Origin: Roseovarius amoyensis
GTDB lineage: Bacteria > Pseudomonadota > Alphaproteobacteria > Rhodobacterales > Rhodobacteraceae
Assembly (NCBI RefSeq): GCF_003260265.1
Contig: NZ_QITQ01000001.1
Span: forward strand, 62,001 to 126,000
Reading direction: 5' to 3'
Length of the DNA stretch: 64,000 nt
The notes beneath the pieces were generated by a model. That model made no database searches and had not been told where the DNA came from. It worked only from the letters and a program-made list of their open reading frames with translations. This document shows, piece after piece, positions 35,050 to 44,831 of this stretch (its first letter is position 1; every line of letters starts with the position of its first letter). Made by a program: the position numbers and the translations under genes.

Positions 35050-35597
35050 TTTCCATCCACGACACCGCTTTCACCCGTCTTTTGCAGGTCGACTGGCTGC
35101 TGCCGACGCTGGCGCGTTTCCTCTTTGCCGCGATCCTGACCGGCTATTACTGGGCCTCGGCAAAGACCAAGCTGGGTGACGGAATTCTTGGACTTTTCCA
35201 ACCTTCGGCTGGCGCTTATACACAAATTTTTCCGCGCGCGATGGACTCTGCAGGCTATGACACCAGCCAGCTGACGTTCTTTCACTGGGCGGTGGTGACG
35301 GCCGGAACCTGGGCCGAATTCGTGCTGCCGGCGCTGATCGTGCTGGGCCTGCTGACGCGGCTGTCGGCCTTGGGGATGATCGGCTTTGTGGCGCTGCAAA
35401 CGCTGACCGACCTTTACGGGCACGGCGCGATTTCCGAACCGGCAACGGTCGGGGCATGGTTCGACACCGCGTCCGGCAGCGTCATCCTGGATCAGCGGGC
35501 GTTGTGGGTGTTCCTGCTGCTGGTGCTGGTGGTCAAGGGGGCGGGTCCTGCCTCGCTCGACCGGCTGCTATCATCCGCAAAACAGCCGCTTTCTTGA
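35037..35597 (+). CDS. DoxX family membrane protein of the bufferin cluster
   Basis: The protein has 186 residues with about four membrane helices: LPTLARFLFAAILTGYYW, FFHWAVVTAGTWAEFVLPAL, LTRLSALGMIGFVALQTLTDLYG and ALWVFLLLVLVVKGAG. DoxX proteins often end bufferin and related MNIO operons. Compared with short DoxX proteins it carries an insertion between the first two helices (FQPSAGAYTQIFPRAM) and another before the last (EPATVGAWFDTASGS). Overlap with bufC indicates co-translation. Role within the pathway unknown; redox or export support is a guess. Confidence 0.85.
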   Translation: MQRLISIHDTAFTRLLQVDWLLPTLARFLFAAILTGYYWASAKTKLGDGILGLFQPSAGAYTQIFPRAMDSAGYDTSQLTFFHWAVVTAGTWAEFVLPALIVLGLLTRLSALGMIGFVALQTLTDLYGHGAISEPATVGAWFDTASGSVILDQRALWVFLLLVLVVKGAGPASLDRLLSSAKQPLS

Positions 35598-35643
35598 AAA
35601 GAAAGAAATCCGAAATCTTTTCAGGATTTCAGGCGCACCCCCC

Positions 35644-36012
35644 TCAGAAATGCGACTTGGGTTCATCCGGGCGACCGGCGGCGATGGCCAGCAGGCCGCC
35701 CAGCCCCGTCATGCCGATCGGGAACATGGTGAACACTCCGAAATCGAACGCGTAGAGCATCAGCCCCGTCGAGATCAGCATCAGGATACCGCCCCACAGC
35801 GCGCGCACCCGGGCCATCCCGCCCCCGGCAATGGCCAGCAGCGGCGCGACAAAGCTGACGGCGCGGATCAGGCCCACACGGTCAACCTGTTCGGCCAGTC
35901 CGCGCACCTCGCCATAGCGGTCTATGAACTCTGTATAGCCGTAGGTGAAGAACCCGACCAGCAGGGCCAAAAGCCCGCCGATCACCCCCAGCAGCAACGC
36001 CGCGTTTCGCAT
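35644..36012 (-). CDS. Small four-helix membrane protein
   Basis: The protein has 122 residues with four hydrophobic segments: AALLLGVIGGLLALLVGFF, AVSFVAPLLAIAGGGMA, ALWGGILMLISTGLML and GMTGLGGLLAIAAG. A short charged loop (RYGEVRGLAEQVDRVG) separates the first two. It resembles DUF4064-like small membrane proteins, but I cannot name the family with certainty. It is 9 nt after the ArsC/Spx-like gene on the same strand, so the two are probably co-transcribed, and convergent with the bufferin operon. Confidence 0.7.
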   Translation of the reverse strand: MRNAALLLGVIGGLLALLVGFFTYGYTEFIDRYGEVRGLAEQVDRVGLIRAVSFVAPLLAIAGGGMARVRALWGGILMLISTGLMLYAFDFGVFTMFPIGMTGLGGLLAIAAGRPDEPKSHF

Positions 36013-36021
36013 CCCATCCTC

Positions 36022-36345
36022 CTAGCCTTGCTGCCCCGTCAGCGCGGCGCGCACATCAGGGCCCCAGCCCAGGTGCATCGCCTCGCCATCGACGATGAGC
36101 GGTCGTTTCATCAGCGTCGGGTGGCGGCGGATCAGGTCGAGCGGTAGCTCTGCCCGTTCGCCCGCATCCAGCCCCCGCCACGTGGTCGAGCGCGTGTTGA
36201 CCAGCGCCGCGCCGAACCGGGCATGGGCGGCAGCCAGCACATCGTCCGGCACCCCGTCGGCGCGAACGTCCAAAAACCGTGCATTTGGCAGCGACTTCAA
36301 TGCCTTACGGCAGGTATCGCAGGTCTTTAGCCCATACAGGATCAT
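36022..36345 (-). CDS. ArsC/Spx-family thioredoxin-fold protein
   Basis: The protein has 107 residues. It begins MILYGLKTCDTCRKALKSLP, with the CxxC redox motif typical of the YffB/ArsC branch, and has the LMKRPLIVDGEAMHLGW segment containing the conserved Arg-Pro-cis-Pro region. True arsenate reductases of this type have a single Cys with downstream Arg residues; the CxxC form suggests a glutathione- or thioredoxin-linked reductase of unknown substrate. The start at 36345 removes a longer unconserved extension and has GGGA upstream. Confidence 0.83.
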   Translation of the reverse strand: MILYGLKTCDTCRKALKSLPNARFLDVRADGVPDDVLAAAHARFGAALVNTRSTTWRGLDAGERAELPLDLIRRHPTLMKRPLIVDGEAMHLGWGPDVRAALTGQQG

Positions 36346-36555
36346 CGCAGCATTCCCTTGCCCTGCCTGCCTCTTACCGTGTCGCGCGGCATAAATCACG
36401 CCGGTTTTGCTTGATTTTTACATCACTGATGCAATCATCGGGCTGCCACGTCATTCCCTGGCTTGTCTCCGGCACAGCAAGGCCGGACCCGCCCGGGCCG
36501 GGCGCGGTATGGCCCGGCATCACCCGGGGACTGGACGACAAGGAAGGAGTGCGGC

Positions 36556-36762
36556 ATGCCGACAGGCACCGTGAAGTGGTTCAACACCAGCAAGGGTTAC
36601 GGGTTCATCGCCCCCGACGATGGCGGCAAGGACGTGTTCGTGCATATCTCGGCGGTGGAACGCGCCGGTCTGACCGGGCTCGCCGACGACCAGAAGATCG
36701 GTTACGAGCTGCAGGACGGGCGCGACGGGCGGCAGATGGCGGGCGAGCTGAAGCTGCTCTGA
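36556..36762 (+). CDS. Cold-shock domain protein
   Basis: The protein has 68 residues, a single cold-shock domain with both RNA-binding motifs: GTVKWFNTSKGYGFIAPDDG (RNP1, KGYGFI) and DVFVHISAVE (RNP2). It acts as an RNA chaperone. The start at 36556 follows a GGAAGGAG site; a TTG-initiated longer frame from 36463 is not needed. A GC-rich hairpin (36769-36785) lies directly after the stop and may end transcription. Many family members are not cold-induced, so the trigger is open. Confidence 0.93.
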   Translation: MPTGTVKWFNTSKGYGFIAPDDGGKDVFVHISAVERAGLTGLADDQKIGYELQDGRDGRQMAGELKLL

Positions 36763-36864
36763 CGCCCCGGCCGGCACCGCCGGCCACGGCCACTCATACG
36801 CAGGAAAATGGCGCGATCCGCAACGCGGGCCGCCTTGACGGGGTTTTCAGACTGACCTTGCCGG

Positions 36865-37128
36865 TCAGCTACAGCCCTTTTGCCCCTCGGCGCAGGTCAC
36901 GGCGGGTGTGTAACGGGCGCGCTGCACCGGGTGGCGCTTCATATCGTACCAGGTAACGCTGGTATTGGGCTTGCCACAGCATATCGCGCCGTTGATGGAC
37001 ACCGGCTGCAGCCCGGCCGGGCAATAATTCTCGGTCGTGGGCACCGGGTAAAGCCGCGGCCCGTCGGCCAGAGCGGGCAACGCGGTGGCGGCGGCAACGG
37101 CAGCGGCGAGAAGTGTCTGAATACGCAT
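36865..37128 (-). CDS. Small secreted cysteine-containing protein
   Basis: The protein has 87 residues. A clear signal peptide (MRIQTLLAAAVAAATALPALA, cleavage before DGPRLYP) precedes a short mature part with five Cys residues: ENYCPAGLQPVSINGAICCGKPN, CAEGQKGCS. The pattern of NYCP and ICCG looks conserved among Rhodobacterales hypothetical proteins. Disulfide-bonded periplasmic protein is likely. A GAGG site lies before the ATG. Function unknown; metal binding is possible but not shown. Confidence 0.72.
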   Translation of the reverse strand: MRIQTLLAAAVAAATALPALADGPRLYPVPTTENYCPAGLQPVSINGAICCGKPNTSVTWYDMKRHPVQRARYTPAVTCAEGQKGCS

Positions 37129-37460
37129 GGGAACCTCTTGAACTGTCTGGTGGTATCAACGGCCACTGGCCGGGATGGTACCGGCTGAAGGGCGGCTGTC
37201 AAAGGGTTTCGGGGTGTAAAGACCGATCAGAAGGCCGGGAAGCGCAGGGCCGAGAGCGCGTGATGCCATGTCTGGCGGAGGAACGTCCGATCAGGGAAAC
37301 CGGGCAGCGCCGGCCCGTCGGGGCGGGGCCGGGCTGCGCGCCTGTATCGCCAGAAGGCCCCGGCGTTGCGCCTGTTTCACCACCACCGCCAACAGCGCCG
37401 CCCCGAGGGGGGCGGGCCGGCGCTGCCCGGCGTTGCCGCCGGGCGGGGCGGGTTTCACAT
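37129..37460. other. Intergenic region, 332 bp, no gene seen
   Basis: Lies between the small secreted protein and the 3' end of thyX, both on minus. It is extremely GC-rich and full of low-complexity GCC/GGC runs in the part 37290-37450. I see no ribosome binding site linked to a plausible product, no clear terminator and no RNA gene. It should include the promoter of the small secreted protein. Confidence 0.6.
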
Positions 37461-38369
37461 TCACCCCTCGATCATCTGCTGGAACTCCCGCCATTCCCCC
37501 TTGGACATGCCGGAATTTTCCTGCGTCACCCCTTCGCCCCGGATCATTCGCCGCACGCAGTCCAGCGCCTTGCCCGACAGCGCCGCGCCGCCCAAGCGGT
37601 AATCCTCGAATGCGCGCCAGGCGAACGGCACCCAGTCGGCGACCACCTTGCAGATTTCCTCGGCATAGACGCGGATCTCGTACTGGGCGTGCGCATCGGC
37701 GCGCAGGCGCAGGAAATGCAGCAGGTTGTGCAGGTCGGTCTTCCAGTACCACTGGGTATAGATGTTGGCGGGCAGGTTCATCCGCGCCAGTTCGCGCGCC
37801 AGGCCCTGCTGCCCCTCCTGGCTGATCATCGCCTCGTAATTGTCATAGCAACGCGCCGCGTCGGATTTGAGGATATCCAGCACGCGCGCGGCCTCTTGCC
37901 CTGTCAGGGTCTCGCCCCGACCTTGGTTGTTGACCTCCGACTGCGCCGCGATGTGTTCGGGCGCGGGGATATAGAATTCGCGGTCCAGGATCGAATAGCG
38001 GGCCGAGTATTCGTTGACGTTGGCGGTGCGGTGCCTGATCCACTGGCGCGCGACAAAGACCGGCAGCTTGACGTGCAGCTTGATCTCGCACATCTCGAAC
38101 GGGGTCGAATGCCAGTGCCGCATCAGGTAGCGGATCAGCCCCTCGTCGTTCGATACCGACTTTGTGCCCTTGCCATAGCTGACCCGCGCCGCCTGGCAGA
38201 TGGCTGCATCGTCGCCCATATAGTCAATCACCCGGATAAAGCCGTGATCCAGCACCGGGTAGGCGGTGTAAAGATGCGCCTCCATCCCGTCTGACACGGC
38301 GCGCAGGGTCTGCCGGGGGGCGGCACGCTGTGCCTCTATTTCGGCCCGCTGCTCTGGGGTGAGGGGCAT
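37461..38369 (-). CDS. thyX: FAD-dependent thymidylate synthase
   Basis: The protein has 302 residues and makes dTMP from dUMP using reduced flavin, folate and NAD(P)H. The ThyX motif RHR..S is seen in [19 protein letters not shown] (about residue 110-128); [16 protein letters not shown] and [26 protein letters not shown] are also diagnostic. The long form with an extra N-terminal 30 residues is usual in Rhodobacterales. The start at 38369 has GGAC 8-11 nt upstream; the frame to 38534 has no such support. No thyA is in the window. Confidence 0.95.
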   Translation of the reverse strand: MPLTPEQRAEIEAQRAAPRQTLRAVSDGMEAHLYTAYPVLDHGFIRVIDYMGDDAAICQAARVSYGKGTKSVSNDEGLIRYLMRHWHSTPFEMCEIKLHVKLPVFVARQWIRHRTANVNEYSARYSILDREFYIPAPEHIAAQSEVNNQGRGETLTGQEAARVLDILKSDAARCYDNYEAMISQEGQQGLARELARMNLPANIYTQWYWKTDLHNLLHFLRLRADAHAQYEIRVYAEEICKVVADWVPFAWRAFEDYRLGGAALSGKALDCVRRMIRGEGVTQENSGMSKGEWREFQQMIEG

Positions 38370-38570
38370 TTGGGTCGTCCTTTCCACAAGAGTGAGTCGC
38401 CGCCCACTATATCTTGCGACGGCAATCTTACAAACATCGACACCCTGTATAGGCGAGGCTGCAACACCGACAACTTTCCCGTGCATTGATGCCACACAAA
38501 CATTGACTTCGCCCGGTAATGCCCTGAATTTCATTCAAAACACAAAAACACGATTGAGGGCAGTAACATC

Positions 38571-39578
38571 ATGGCACAAAAAGTGGCAGGCCTGCTGGTT
38601 TGCGCCGTTCTTGCGGCGTGTTCGTCCGGCAGCAACCCGTTCGCCAGTGACGATGACGGCACGGGTGGCGGCACCGGGACAGGCGGGGGCGGCGGCACGA
38701 GCGCCATCACCGTACCCGACGGCATCGCCGGCGCCGTCTCGAGGATCGCGTATGACTCGGGCGCCGGTATGCTGCTGGTCGAGGGTGTCAGCCTTGATGA
38801 AGTGCCCTACAGCGCCACCTATCAGCGCGCGCCGACGCTCGACCAGGATGGCTATATTGCCTTTACCGTGCAGGAGGATGCGGGCGACCGGCATTTCACC
38901 GCCTATGCCGGGCAAAGCACCAGCGGCGCGGCGCGTGCCGGTGTTGTTTCCAGCCCCGGCCCACGCAACGCCTCGATCATGGGCGCGTATTTCGAACGCG
39001 ACGGTGCCTATACCCCGCCTGAGGTAACCTCTGACAGCGGGCTGGTCACCTATGCCGGCAGCTATATCGGCGTCACCAATGTCGGCGACCCCAACGGCAG
39101 CGACCTCTTGCCCCCCGTTTCTGGCGACCCCGAACTGGTGGTGCCGCAGGCGCTGATCATCCACGGCGACGCCTTCATCAATGCCGATTTCGCCGACAAC
39201 TCGGTCGAAGGCAACATCTTCAACCGCGAGCTTCTGGATACCAACCTCAACCCGATTTCGGACCTGCCCTCGATCGTTCTGATGGCAACCAATATCACGG
39301 CCGACGGCACCTTTGCGGGCACGGTGGAGTATGACATCAGCGATCCGCTGTCAGGCGCCACCGACCATACCCAGATCGGCACCTACGCCGGCGTCTTCGG
39401 CGGCGAAAGCGCTGACAGCGTCGCCGGTGGCGTGCAGTTGGAACAGTTCGACGGAGTCGGCGACAATCTCGGGTTCGAAGCAGATGCGGAAAGCGGCATC
39501 TTTGTGCTCGACCAGTGCGGGATCGCGAGCAGTTCGCCTATCTGCGCCAGCGTCAATCCCGATGCCGGCACGCCGTAA
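38571..39578 (+). CDS. Predicted Slam-dependent surface lipoprotein
   Basis: The protein has 335 residues. Signal peptide with lipobox LAAC (Cys 17), then a Gly/Asp-rich linker (SDDDGTGGGTGTGGGGG) typical of lipoproteins that travel to the cell surface. The C-terminal 120 residues look like a small TbpB-type beta-barrel: GTFAGTVEYDIS, then GTYAGVFGGESADSVAGGVQLEQF matches the G.F.G..A..V.G pattern of transferrin-binding-protein-like barrels. It overlaps by 17 nt the gene for a Slam-type exporter, its likely translocator. Ligand unknown; no known iron-uptake genes are adjacent. Confidence 0.8.
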   Translation: MAQKVAGLLVCAVLAACSSGSNPFASDDDGTGGGTGTGGGGGTSAITVPDGIAGAVSRIAYDSGAGMLLVEGVSLDEVPYSATYQRAPTLDQDGYIAFTVQEDAGDRHFTAYAGQSTSGAARAGVVSSPGPRNASIMGAYFERDGAYTPPEVTSDSGLVTYAGSYIGVTNVGDPNGSDLLPPVSGDPELVVPQALIIHGDAFINADFADNSVEGNIFNRELLDTNLNPISDLPSIVLMATNITADGTFAGTVEYDISDPLSGATDHTQIGTYAGVFGGESADSVAGGVQLEQFDGVGDNLGFEADAESGIFVLDQCGIASSSPICASVNPDAGTP

Positions 39579-40980
39579 CCGGCGACGCCGCGCTGCGGCG
39601 CTGCCGGCACTCCTGGTCTGTCTGATCGCCCTTGCCGGTGCTGCCGGCACGGCCACGGCCGAACCGCAGCAGCCGGCGCAGGAACCGGCGGTGCGCCTGT
39701 CGCTGCCACAAGCCCAGGCGCTGGCGCAGCAGGCATTGGCCAAAGGACAGCCCAAAACCGCGCTGACCCTGTCAGAGGGGCTGATCAAGGCCGAACCCGA
39801 CAACGGGCACGCCCATTTCATCCGCGCGCACGCGTTGGGCCAGCTGGCCCAGTACCGCACCGGCCAGCAGGCCGCAGCAACGGCCTATCGCATCGCCAAG
39901 ACCGACGTGCAGCGGTTCGAGGCGGCGAAACTGGCGGCAGAGCTGGCCTTTGCCGACAAGCGATTCACCCCATCCCAGCTGTGGCTGCGCCGCGCGGTGC
40001 ATTACGCGCCCAGCGACGAGGTCCGCGACGACTATGTCGTCGCCTTCCGCAACGTGCGTCATCGCAACCCGCTCAGCTTTAACCTGCGGTTCTCGGTCAC
40101 GCCCTCGGACAACGTCAACAACGGCGCCAACAGCCCCTACAACCTGATCGAGGGCTCGCCGCTGATCGGCGCGCTCAGCCCCAGCGCCCAGGCCATTTCG
40201 GGCGTTGTCGCCAAGACCGATCTGACCGGCTCCTACCGCATCCACCAGGCCGAGGGGCACGAAACCCGGCTGACCGGGCGGGTATTGTCGAACGAAGTGC
40301 GGCTGAACAACCCGGTGCCGGGTATCAGCGGCAGCGACCTGTCGTCCCTGCGCGCGCAGATCGGGCTGACGCATCTGTGGGCGCCCGGCAAGGATGGCTA
40401 TTGGCGGTTCGAGGTCAATGGCGGGCGGACCTGGTACGGGCGCTCGCCGTTCTACGATTTCGCCGGGGTCGGCGTCAGCCGGGTGCAGAAGCTGGGCGAA
40501 AAGCTGAGCCTCAGCATCGGCACCCAGCTTGAGGAACAGCAGGGCCGCAGCAGCGGCGGAGGGCGCGACGCCAGCGTCTGGTCGGCCTTTGCCGGGCTGG
40601 GCTGGGGGCTGCCCGGGGGCGGGCGGCTGCGCACCGATCTGCTGTATCGCGATGTCGACAGCGACGGCGTCAACCGCACCTCGCGGCAATGGTCGGCGCA
40701 GGTGAACTATGCGATGGGCCGCGCGGTCGGACCGGCCGACATCAGCTTTACCCTGGGGCGCAGCACGCTGGACTATGACGAATACTGGGTCATCACCCCG
40801 GTGCCCGGCGGGCGGGTCGATGAATCCTGGTTCGGCGGCGCCACCGCCAGCTTTTCCGGGTGGAGCTATATGGGCTTTGTTCCGGAACTGTCGCTGACGG
40901 CCGAACGCAGCCGGTCCAACATCAGCCGCTTTGACGTCGATCAGACCGCGGTATCACTTGGCATCCGCTCGGAATTCTGA
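39562..40980 (+). CDS. Slam-type (DUF560) surface lipoprotein assembly modifier
   Basis: The protein has 472 residues. A twin-basic signal peptide (MPARRNRRRRAAALPALLVC, cleavage after ATA) is followed by TPR-like helices (LAQQALAKGQPKTALTLSEGL, then AEPDNGHAHFIRAHALGQL; residues about 45-165) and a C-terminal outer-membrane beta-barrel of about 300 residues (SFNLRFSVTPSDNVNNGANS, ending in ...SLGIRSEF with a terminal Phe). This is the Slam layout. Slam proteins move lipoproteins to the outer leaflet. The ATG at 39562 lies inside the end of the lipoprotein gene; it gives the signal peptide at the N-terminus. Confidence 0.85.
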   Translation: MPARRNRRRRAAALPALLVCLIALAGAAGTATAEPQQPAQEPAVRLSLPQAQALAQQALAKGQPKTALTLSEGLIKAEPDNGHAHFIRAHALGQLAQYRTGQQAAATAYRIAKTDVQRFEAAKLAAELAFADKRFTPSQLWLRRAVHYAPSDEVRDDYVVAFRNVRHRNPLSFNLRFSVTPSDNVNNGANSPYNLIEGSPLIGALSPSAQAISGVVAKTDLTGSYRIHQAEGHETRLTGRVLSNEVRLNNPVPGISGSDLSSLRAQIGLTHLWAPGKDGYWRFEVNGGRTWYGRSPFYDFAGVGVSRVQKLGEKLSLSIGTQLEEQQGRSSGGGRDASVWSAFAGLGWGLPGGGRLRTDLLYRDVDSDGVNRTSRQWSAQVNYAMGRAVGPADISFTLGRSTLDYDEYWVITPVPGGRVDESWFGGATASFSGWSYMGFVPELSLTAERSRSNISRFDVDQTAVSLGIRSEF

Positions 40981-41060
40981 TCCCCGCGGGCCGTCGCGGC
41001 CTCGACAACACCCGCGCCGCGCCTATCCTCTGACCCGAACCGTCAACAAGGAGAGAGCCA

Positions 41061-41489
41061 ATGCGCGTGCGCTATCTGCACACCATGGTCCGGGTCAAGG
41101 ACCTGGACAAGACCATGCGATTTTTCGAGCTCCTGGGGCTCAGGGAAACCCGCCGCATCGACAGCGAGGCCGGCCGCTTTTCGCTGATCTTCATGGCGCC
41201 CGAGGGGCAGGAGGAATGCCCCGTCGAACTGACCTGGAACTGGGACGGCGACGATGCGCTGCCATCCGACAGCCGGCATTTTGGCCACCTCGCCTATTCG
41301 GTCGAAAACATCCATGACATGTGCCAGCACCTGATGGACAACGGCGTGACCATCAACCGCCCGCCGCGCGACGGGCGCATGGCCTTTGTCCGCAGCCCCG
41401 ACAACATTTCGGTCGAACTGCTGCAAGAGGGCGACGCGCTGGCGCCGCAGGAACCTTGGGCAAGCATGGAAAACACCGGCCATTGGTGA
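41061..41489 (+). CDS. gloA: Lactoylglutathione lyase (glyoxalase I)
   Basis: The protein has 142 residues. It isomerises the hemithioacetal of methylglyoxal and glutathione. The glyoxalase I pattern is complete: RYLHTMVRVKDLDKTMRFFELLG (His metal ligand), VELTWNWD (Glu ligand), HFGHLAYSVENI (His ligand) and ISVELLQEG (Glu ligand). A GGAGAG site precedes the ATG. The stop codon overlaps the GTG start of the DUF1194 gene (GTGA), so the two are coupled, an arrangement I infer as common in the group. Confidence 0.93.
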   Translation: MRVRYLHTMVRVKDLDKTMRFFELLGLRETRRIDSEAGRFSLIFMAPEGQEECPVELTWNWDGDDALPSDSRHFGHLAYSVENIHDMCQHLMDNGVTINRPPRDGRMAFVRSPDNISVELLQEGDALAPQEPWASMENTGHW

Positions 41490-42196
41490 GGCGGGCCACC
41501 TGCCTGGCCGCGCTGGTGTTGGGGCTGGCGGGCGCGGCGGCGGCCCAGCCCGCCGGGCGCTGCCGATTGGCGCTGGTGCTGGCGCTCGACGTATCGTCAT
41601 CGGTCGACGCGGCGGAATACGACCTGCAGCGCACGGGGCTGGCGGCGGCCCTGCTGGACCCGGATGTGCGCCGCGCAATCCTGGCCGGAACCGGCGGCCA
41701 TGTCGCGTTGTCGGCCTTTGAGTGGAGCGGCTTTCACCAGCACAAACTGCAGCTCGACTGGACGGCGCTGCGCACGCCCGCCGACATCGACCGCGCCGCC
41801 GTAACGCTGCGCGCCATGGTCCGCAGCCACAGCAACTTTCCCACCTCGATCGGCCCGGCGCTGGGCTATGCCTCCGGGCTGCTGGGACGCGGGCCGCGCT
41901 GCGACCGGCAGGTGATCGACCTATCGGGCGACGGCATCAACAACTATCGCTATGGCCCGCGTCAGGCGTACCGCCACTTTCCCCTGGACGAGGTCACGGT
42001 GAACGGGCTGGTGATCTATGACGGCGACCCCGGGGTGCCGGCCTATTATGCCGCCGAGGTTCTGCACGGAACCGGCGCATTCCTGGTGGTGGCGGCCGGT
42101 TACGCCGGGTTCCGCGAGGCGATGACGCGCAAACTGTTCCGAGAGGTCAACGACATCGTCCTGGGGTATGCCCGCCCTGCCCCCGCCGATCAGTAG
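41486..42196 (+). CDS. DUF1194 von Willebrand factor A-like secreted protein
   Basis: The protein has 236 residues from the GTG at 41486 (overlapping the gloA stop). A signal peptide (RRATCLAALVLGLAGAAAAQ) precedes a VWA-like domain with the metal-binding MIDAS motif DVSSS in RLALVLALDVSSSVDAAEYD and a conserved VIDLSGDGINNYR. This is DUF1194. No functional assignment is known to me; VWA domains usually mediate metal-dependent protein contacts. The 3' end overlaps the convergent MarR gene by 7 nt. Confidence 0.88.
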   Translation: MRRATCLAALVLGLAGAAAAQPAGRCRLALVLALDVSSSVDAAEYDLQRTGLAAALLDPDVRRAILAGTGGHVALSAFEWSGFHQHKLQLDWTALRTPADIDRAAVTLRAMVRSHSNFPTSIGPALGYASGLLGRGPRCDRQVIDLSGDGINNYRYGPRQAYRHFPLDEVTVNGLVIYDGDPGVPAYYAAEVLHGTGAFLVVAAGYAGFREAMTRKLFREVNDIVLGYARPAPADQ

Positions 42197-42702
42197 ATAT
42201 ACCTGATCTGATCACTCCAATAGCGTTCGACCCGGCGCAGCGAGGTGTTGATCCGGTCCAGCCCGTCAACCCCCAGAACGCCATTGTCCTGCAGACCCTT
42301 GGCATGCCCCGCGAACAGGCGGGCGACGATTTCGCGGACCTTGCGGCCCTTTTCGGTCAGCCGCACCCGCACCGAGCGGCGGTCGATCTCGCACCGCTGG
42401 TGGTGCATATAGCCCATGTCCACCAGCTTTTTCAGGTTGTAGCTGACATTGCTGCCCTGATAATAGCCGCGCGTCTTCAGCTCGCCTGCGGTAACCTCGT
42501 TCTCGCCGACATTGAACAACAGCAGCGCCTGCACGGCGTTAACCTCGATCACGCCGAGGCGTTCAAATTCATCCTTGATCACATCCAGCAGCAGGCGATG
42601 CAGGCGTTCCACCAGCGCCAGCGCATCCAGGTAGCCCGACATGAAGCTTTGTTGTTCGGCCACGGGTGCGGCCAGGGGCGCGGGGTGGGTGTGCAGGCTC
42701 AT
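42190..42702 (-). CDS. MarR-family regulator (LdtR/PetP-like)
   Basis: The protein has 170 residues. The winged helix (VIEVNAVQALLLFNVGENEV, TAGELKTRGYYQGSNVSYNL, KKLVDMGYMHHQRCEIDRRS, VRVRLTEKGRKV) is typical of the MarR branch that includes LdtR of rhizobia and PetP of Rhodobacter. A helical dimerisation end (GLDRINTSLRRVERYWSDQI) follows. LdtR controls L,D-transpeptidase and stress genes; whether this is the case here is unknown. The start at 42702 follows GGAGC; it is not in an operon with a response regulator, unlike petP. Confidence 0.85.
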   Translation of the reverse strand: MSLHTHPAPLAAPVAEQQSFMSGYLDALALVERLHRLLLDVIKDEFERLGVIEVNAVQALLLFNVGENEVTAGELKTRGYYQGSNVSYNLKKLVDMGYMHHQRCEIDRRSVRVRLTEKGRKVREIVARLFAGHAKGLQDNGVLGVDGLDRINTSLRRVERYWSDQIRYIY

Positions 42703-42793
42703 TCTCGGCTCCGTCAGGTTCGGCTTTGACGTCCGTGATAGCCTGCAAATGCCCAAGAATGGGTAAACGGCCGCGAGGGCCGCCGATACCGGT

Positions 42794-43075
42794 TCAGCCC
42801 GCCGGGGTGGCGATGCGCGCGATGCGGTCGATCAGGGCCGTAAAACGGTCCGGCGCGGCGGCCTGCCCGGTGACCCACTGGTAAAGATCGTGGTCGTTTT
42901 CCGACAACAGGTCATCATAGAGCCGCAGCTCGTCATCCGAGAGGTCGCTCAGCGCGATCTCGGAAAAGCGGCCGAGGATCATATCCATCTCGCGGATGCC
43001 CCGGCGGATCGACCGCATGCGCAGCCGTTTCAGCCGGTTCTCGACGCTCTCGCCCCCGATGTGCGGTTCAGGCAA
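42794..43075 (-). CDS. sdhE: Succinate dehydrogenase assembly factor SdhE
   Basis: The protein has 93 residues. The SdhE signature RMRSIRRGIREMDMILGRF (the RGxxExD motif needed for covalent flavinylation of SdhA) is present at about residues 19-37, followed by LSDDELRLYDDLLSENDHDLYQW. It promotes FAD attachment to succinate dehydrogenase and fumarate reductase. The gene overlaps the XRE regulator gene by 8 nt, so both are on one mRNA. The sdh operon itself is not in the window. Confidence 0.93.
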   Translation of the reverse strand: MPEPHIGGESVENRLKRLRMRSIRRGIREMDMILGRFSEIALSDLSDDELRLYDDLLSENDHDLYQWVTGQAAAPDRFTALIDRIARIATPAG

Positions 43076-43472
43076 CCGCTTCTTCCTTCAATTGCTGGCG
43101 CAGCGATTTTTCCAGCCGGCCCAGCCGGTCGGTCGAGCGCGACAACTGCGCCCGGATATCGCGGATCTCGGTCAACAGATCGGCCACGTCGCGCGACAGC
43201 TCGCCCTCGTCCTCGGGGGATGTGGGGCCGTCGCCCTCGCCGCTCAGCAGCCACAAAAGCGAAACATTCAGCAGCCCGGCCATCATCGACAGCTTGTTGG
43301 CGCGTGGCTCGCTCAGGTCGTTTTCCCACCCCTTCAGCGTCTTCAGTTTCACACCCAGCCGCTTGGCCAGTTCCGACTGGCTCATCCCCGCGCGTTCGCG
43401 CGCACCGGCGACGCGATCGCCAAAGGTGGTTGCATCGGGATCGAACCAGCCATCTGTGGTCTCGGCGTTCAT
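43068..43472 (-). CDS. XRE-family helix-turn-helix regulator
   Basis: The protein has 134 residues. An HTH_3 domain (FGDRVAGARERAGMSQSELA, KRLGVKLKTLKGWENDLSEP; residues 17-70) is followed by a C-terminal coiled coil with leucine/arginine heptads (LTEIRDIRAQLSRSTDRLGR). The coiled coil probably drives oligomerisation. It overlaps sdhE, so it may be autoregulated together with it. Target genes cannot be inferred further. Confidence 0.87.
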   Translation of the reverse strand: MNAETTDGWFDPDATTFGDRVAGARERAGMSQSELAKRLGVKLKTLKGWENDLSEPRANKLSMMAGLLNVSLLWLLSGEGDGPTSPEDEGELSRDVADLLTEIRDIRAQLSRSTDRLGRLEKSLRQQLKEEAVA

Positions 43473-43544
43473 CGGACGTCCTTTCTGTATCGATCTGGCA
43501 CGGATGGTCTTTACAACCTACGGCCGTTCGGGTTTGACATGTGA

Positions 43545-44807
<1,263 letters not shown>

Positions 44808-44831
44808 ACGGGGGCGGTTGAACGGGGAACC

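Noticed and set aside
38404-38455. NrdR-box-like sequences upstream of thyX
   Set aside because: Two partial matches to ACACTATATATAGTGT (about 11 and 10 of 16) start 36 bp apart, not the usual 31-32 bp, and the right half-sites are poor. Not convincing.
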